Shown here: piece after piece, positions 55,831 to 64,000 of the stretch | How the letters are laid out: each line of letters starts with the position of its first letter | Position numbering within the stretch: the first letter of the stretch is position 1 | Assembly: GCA_019096065.1 (NCBI GenBank) | Contig: JAGUCH010000009.1 | Coordinates: 4,536,001-4,600,000, forward strand | Origin: Paracyclopina nana | Lineage: Eukaryota > Arthropoda > Copepoda > Cyclopoida > Cyclopettidae | Reading direction: 5' to 3' | Length of the DNA stretch: 64,000 nucleotides | Position numbers and translations under genes: made by a program | The notes under the pieces: model-generated | Told to the model about the DNA's origin: nothing | The model's database searches: none | The model's input: the letters and a program-made list of their open reading frames with translations, nothing else

Positions 55831-55908
55831 GATTTATTGCAAAATTCCTATCAAACGTCAGCAGCTGTTCTTCGAGAGTTTGCCGGTTGCCACATTCGCC
55901 GATTATGC

Positions 55909-55931
55909 TCAGTTTAATCAGTCAAGTCAGT
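55909..55931 (+). promoter_or_regulatory. Three initiator motifs at 9-bp steps
   Basis: TCAGT occurs at 55,909, 55,918 and 55,927 on the plus strand, 79 bp upstream of the cyclin J ATG and pointing toward the poly(A) polymerase gene. No TATA box is seen. It is a candidate start-site cluster for the polymerase transcript, whose first coding exon follows an acceptor at 56,661-56,662. Confidence 0.4.
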
Positions 55932-56679
55932 TATTGTAGCCTAGCCTGCTTTCGTTTCACGACATTTTAGAGATGTCTAAACTAGCTGAGAAATAAAGTA
56001 AAGCTGTCTACTAAATTACAGGCTTTTTTGTAAACTCGCTCTAATGCTAACTTATTTATAATGTCAATTATGACTTACTTTCATTAGATAAAGAAAATTT
56101 TGAAAAAAGATCAGAAAAAGTCTTTCGAATTATGAGGCGCAAGCAGCGATATTTTATACTTATTGTGCGATTTCCATCAAAACTGACTTAGTTTTTTGAT
56201 CATTTCTTTTGAGCGAGACGAGAAAAACGTTAAACCAAACTTGGCATATAAATTTAAGGCGTTTCCTCGAAGTAATTTAGAGTTTGTCAATTTTTTTTCG
56301 CTTTGAGACATCGATTCATGAGAATTCATGATTTGCATAAGCACTTTAATGTTTATTTCATAATTTGCTGCTTTTTTCATCCTCGAAAAAAGAGTGCCTG
56401 TAAGTGACTCGAAAAGGATTGCTCTTGAATTCGAACTTATTTTTCATCCCTTAGACTTCACTCATATGAGCTCAGCAAGAATAATGAGCCGTTTCATAGT
56501 TTCTGATTTCTGAAGCTCAATTGATTGACTGAGGCCCAAGAAATAAGCGCAAGGTTACTTTTTCGCATTTTTAACATAGCAAGGGCACTGTTATCCCGAT
56601 TTTTTAAAGTAAGTCCTTCGTTGTTGTGACCAATGTCGATTTGGCGAGATTTTCGTTTTCAGGCCTGATAATATTTCAA

Positions 56680-60560
<3,881 letters not shown>

Positions 60561-60634
60561 TTTTTTTTTCTTGGCAAAAATTGATGAGATCAATTTTACA
60601 TCCTTTGATTTATGTGTCTGCACAGAACTCACTG

Positions 60635-60640
60635 AATAAA
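60635..60640 (+). terminator. Possible proximal poly(A) signal in the poly(A) polymerase gene
   Basis: AATAAA lies 74 bases after the in-frame stop of exon 8 and before the downstream coding exons, consistent with a short transcript. Confidence 0.4.
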
Positions 60641-60740
60641 GACGATTTGCGATTCTTTACTTTGTTGGTCGACTTCTAATTCCGCTGCTGGAGGCTAAAA
60701 CTAAAAAATTATTGGTCATATCATGTGTTCAATGATGCAG

Positions 60741-61940
60741 AGTGACTTAACCCGTCACATCACGGATAAGGACATCCAGGAAATTGTGTGCTCGCAGTCG
60801 CAGAAAAGCTACAGTCGAAGCAATGGCAACGGCTCAGCAACGAGTTATGCTGCTATGGTGACCAAGTCTGGTCAATCAAGGATGATTGGCCCTCCTCATC
60901 TGCCCAACGTGGCAACCTTGAATTTCTCGCCTTATGGATCCTCTCCCAATTTGTACCATCATCCTCATCACCACCAGCCGCCTCCTCCTCCGCATTATGG
61001 AAAAGCAACACCTGTCCTCGAGCGATCCTGGAGCACTGCCAATCCAAATCCACCTGCTGCCGCTGCCGGAAGGACCATTCGAATTTCGAGGTGAAGCCTT
61101 TTCAATTTTGTATGTCAAAAGGCCAATTTCAACATGAATTCGTTCCAGCTCTTCCGGAGCTTCGTCAAGCAGCCCGAAATTCCAGGTGCACGTGTCCTCG
61201 TCGCACGACCAGGAATATGCCCCAAATCAACCTCATGATTTTAGCAGCAGTGACCTTTTGGAGGTTTCTTACAGGTGAGTACTCCAATGTTTGGACTCTT
61301 CGCATAGAACATTTCTAATTTTGTTGTAGCTCAGTGGAATCTGACAATGGTCGATCCGTGTCATTTTCTTCGGACAAGTTTCCCCCTCCCTCGTTGGTCC
61401 ATGCTCGTCTTCACCACGCAGACAAAATCCCCTACTCGCCATTAGTCATGTCCAGCTATGACCTCAGCATGACCTCAGCATCACGGTCGGACCATCAGCA
61501 GCCACACGCACCTGGAACAACCACCACGGCCTCCAGATGCTTCCATAACTCGATCCAAAGGTGGCTGTAATTTTTTGCTTTCTGCTTGAGTAACGTGAGA
61601 AAATTGCTTTCTCTCTTCCTCTTTTGCTATTCACTATGTAACCAAACAAAAAAGGACCAAGGCAAAGAAGTTTTCCGCTAGATGGCACATTAACTGCTTC
61701 TTTTTTCTTCCATGCTTGGAATTCATTGCATTGAGCACTTGTGCATGCTTTTTCCATTTTTTTCTCTCCAAATTGCAATTCAGGAGCTTGGTTCAACCTT
61801 CTTTCGGCTTTTTCAGGCTATCATCAAGCGAGATTTGCGACGTGTCAACTCCATTACCAGTTCAGTCGATGCACTACCAGCCCTTGAGGTTCAATTTCAC
61901 ATCTATCAATCAACCAGTGAATATGGTAGCATGCAATTAA
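60741..61940 (+). CDS. Ser/His/Pro-rich tail exons, probably of the poly(A) polymerase
   Basis: Four exons form an unbroken chain: 60741-61090, 61149-61274, 61330-61560, 61784-61940 (phase 2 at each junction; stop TAA at 61,938-61,940, or further splicing at GTAGCA). They encode about 287 residues of disordered sequence: SDLTRHITDKDIQEIVCSQS, a YHHPHHHQPPPPPHYG segment, then Ser-rich blocks. Canonical PAPs have Ser/Thr-rich regulatory tails, and position and style fit. However, the first of these exons is open only in phase 0, and exon 8 of the polymerase has no convincing phase-0 donor. It may join through an unseen mini-exon or belong to a separate small gene starting at ATG 60,723. Confidence 0.6.
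61675..61688 (+). promoter_or_regulatory. CTCF-like motif in an intron
   Basis: CCGCTAGATGGCAC fits the CTCF core CCRSYAGRKGGCRS. It lies between the last two tail exons. Confidence 0.3.
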
Positions 61941-63120
61941 TCCTTTTCCCCCAGAAAAAAGTAATGTTGGCTTACTTTTTATGATCATAGGCTGGCTCTG
62001 ATTCGGTCTTCACGTGAATTATGTTCGATCTTGCCTTGAAAGGAAATGATGTCATATGTCAATGCAAATGTCTTTTTTACAGACAATCAACTGCCGCCTT
62101 CATGCTCGTAAGCTGTGCCTAGATGAAGCTGTAATAATGTGAATATTTTTTACTCCTTTTTGTAGGTGTTTGAAGACCTTTAAATTAACAAAAAAATTGG
62201 CGCCAAATTGACAGTCACTCCTCCCAAATGAACAAGAGCAGAAAAATGACTGGTTTTTTGGTGCCTACCAAAAAAAGAAAAAAACATCCCTTCATATTCA
62301 TGCAGAAAATTTGACAATCTATTTTTATACTAGTTTAAAAAATTGAGCAGTTTGCCTTGTCCCAACGGTGGGGGAAATTGCTCGCCAAAAAAATTTACAA
62401 AACTCCCAAAAAACCACCCTAAAAAACCTTAATTTTTGTATATATAAGATGCATTAATGTACCTGTACATAACAAACTCATACACTGCCTCTCTGATCCA
62501 TATTAAGTACAAATAGCAAAAAAAACCTACTTGAAGATCAACAAAAGCAACAAAGGGGAACAAAAAGAGCCTTTGAAGATTGGTAGGGAACACTGCTTCT
62601 TCTCTGTCTAAAGTGAGTGAAAGCCATACAGCTTTATTATCATCCTTAAAACATTGTGCATTTCACAGAGCTGAAGAAACCTGATCAGTTTCCCCCCAAA
62701 AGAGGATAACAATGGAAACTCTGGAAGAATATCAAGTGTGTCCATGTGAGGAGGTCAAATCCCATCTTCTTTTGCTGGCTCACAAATTATCCGGACTCAA
62801 AGCTAGTGCCAAGCCCAAAGCATATTCTACTGCTTAGTTTTTTCAGGGACTTGCTCAAAAAGGCAGAAGAATAGCTAAAATCAGCTGCTTTTTTCAGAAA
62901 ATTGTGCATTCCTGCAAATCTCTCTCTCTGCTCCGCTATATGCTTATGGAAGACATTATTGTAAAAAGAAGAGAATATGTCAGAAATATCCACATGAATA
63001 AAGCAACTGACTTGGCAAAAAACGAACAACTTAAAATGAAAAAACTTGAAGATCCAAACAGCGAAAAATATTCGCATTCCGGATTTGCAAAAAAAAAATT
63101 AAGCAGGCTTTATTTGGAGT
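61941..63120. other. AT-rich gap between convergent genes
   Basis: No canonical AATAAA was placed with confidence for either gene. Homopolymer A runs are common (62,265-62,420). No gene is supported. Confidence 0.3.
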
Positions 63121-63122
63121 TC

Positions 63123-64000
63123 CTAGTTTGTGAATTTCCTTATAGCAAACTTCAAAATGTTCGGGTTGTTCGCAAGAAAAATTACGGGCACGAATATGGA
63201 GACTGTCGACAAACTAATGAAAAACTCCATGAAGAATCGGATGAACAAGTGCATGTCATCAAAGCCTCGGCTCAAATGAATGAATCCAAAAGTGAGTGCA
63301 TAGGCGGCTACCATGACCACAGCTCCAGCTGTCGCGTTGATGGCTTTGTTTTTGGACACATTGTTGAATCCTGGATTTTGCGCCGAAGCCACACCAGAGT
63401 TGAATCGACTTGTCCTCTTGAAAACTTGAATGACGACCTCTGCCGCTATGGCAATGACCGTGGCGATGGGCGCAAAAGTTGCGAAAATCCTTTAAGGTAA
63501 CATATTTAGGTCAAAATGAAATTTTCAATTTTTTTCAGAATTACATATTACCTCAACGAAGGAGATTCCGGATCTTGAGCCTTCACTGGATGAGACAGAA
63601 AGTGGTAGAAAATGTCCTCTTTGATTCTGGAGCTATTCTGAATGGCAGAGAGGAAAAGGCACAGCATCACATTCATTTTGGCCAGGAAGTTTGCAAAGAA
63701 TAATTCGTTAATCGGAGGCGTTTGCCTCCACCAAAAAATGGTGAGCATTTTGAACAGATAAAACTCCAAGATGTGAAAGCCAAAGGATAGCGCAATCGCA
63801 GTTTTGCCAATGTCGAAGAAAATCACTACTACAGTGTGATCCAGATGTTGGCCATAGACAAGTCTCAGCAAAATGGTATTGCCCGGAAAAGCGTTGAATA
63901 GCATGGCTGAGATGCACAACATGGCGGCGATTTTGTTCAAAATGGTTCTCTTTTGTGGATCTTGGCCGTAGCGCTCGTACGCGATGATCAGTGGGTACAG
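63123..64000 (-). CDS. 3' part of a 7TM receptor-like gene, cut by the window edge
   Basis: The last two exons are visible: (64000)-63552 and 63489-63123 on the minus strand, with a 62-bp intron (donor GTAATA, acceptor TTAAAG) joining in phase 2. The partial protein of 272 residues starts with LYPLIIAYERYGQDPQKRTI, a TM1/loop form I associate with orphan arthropod 7TM proteins. Seven hydrophobic segments follow, the last being FVPVIFLANNPNILKFAIRKF, whose NPxx resembles the TM7 NPxxY motif. It shares this general style, but not close sequence, with the 7TM gene at 15,490. Ligand unknown. The N-terminal exon lies beyond 64,000. Confidence 0.7.

Noticed and set aside
62904-63500. 198-codon plus-strand frame
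   Set aside because: Its second half is the antisense shadow of the 7TM exon 63,489-63,123, and the first half has no support.

Overview
This is a nuclear genome window from an animal, most likely an arthropod and probably a crustacean. The evidence is spliced genes with GT-AG introns, TCAGT initiator elements with one TATA/Inr pair at the correct spacing, a Kekkon-type LRR-Ig receptor (an arthropod family), a CFAP97/Hemingway protein, cyclin J, canonical poly(A) polymerase, a tetraspanin, and two 7TM proteins resembling orphan receptor families of arthropods. All exon models were built by hand from reading frames and splice signals. No database was searched.

Layout. 1-2,000: several nested foldback DNA elements and a tRNA-like sequence inside a 25-bp inverted repeat. 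2,069-3,574 (-): secreted Cys-rich protein with a clear TATA/Inr promoter. 5,212-9,328 (+): secreted MACPF protein with four C-terminal EF-hands. 9,496-10,904 (-): tetraspanin, convergent with the MACPF gene, with a probable 5' UTR exon and CpG-rich promoter near 14,085. 15,490-16,356 (+): single-exon 7TM receptor. 18,592-19,818 (+): CFAP97-like ciliary protein. 25,672-26,161 (-): exons of an unrecognised acidic/basic protein lying between two copies of the same DNA transposon end. 28,266-29,560: a 19-bp minisatellite. 29,900-42,300: mostly gene-poor, with three palindromic MITEs and a perfect CpG-rich hairpin. 42,371-51,918 (+): Kekkon-like LRR-Ig receptor of about 1,116 residues. 54,765-55,830 (-): cyclin J, divergent from poly(A) polymerase (56,680-61,940, +), whose 3' end has two alternative readings. 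63,123-64,000 (-): 3' end of a second 7TM gene that runs off the window.

The genes do not form a pathway; this is an ordinary mixed euchromatic neighbourhood. No retroviral, LTR, Polinton or autonomous transposase gene was recognised. The mobile DNA visible is non-autonomous: palindromic MITEs of several families, a 1.1-kb TIR element and dispersed repeats. The most unusual observations are the MACPF plus four EF-hand architecture, the paired-arm covariation between copies of a 145-bp palindromic MITE, iterated forkhead/E-box motifs in an intron of the ciliary gene, the two 3' ends of the poly(A) polymerase gene, and the phase-consistent GC-AG intron of the tetraspanin.
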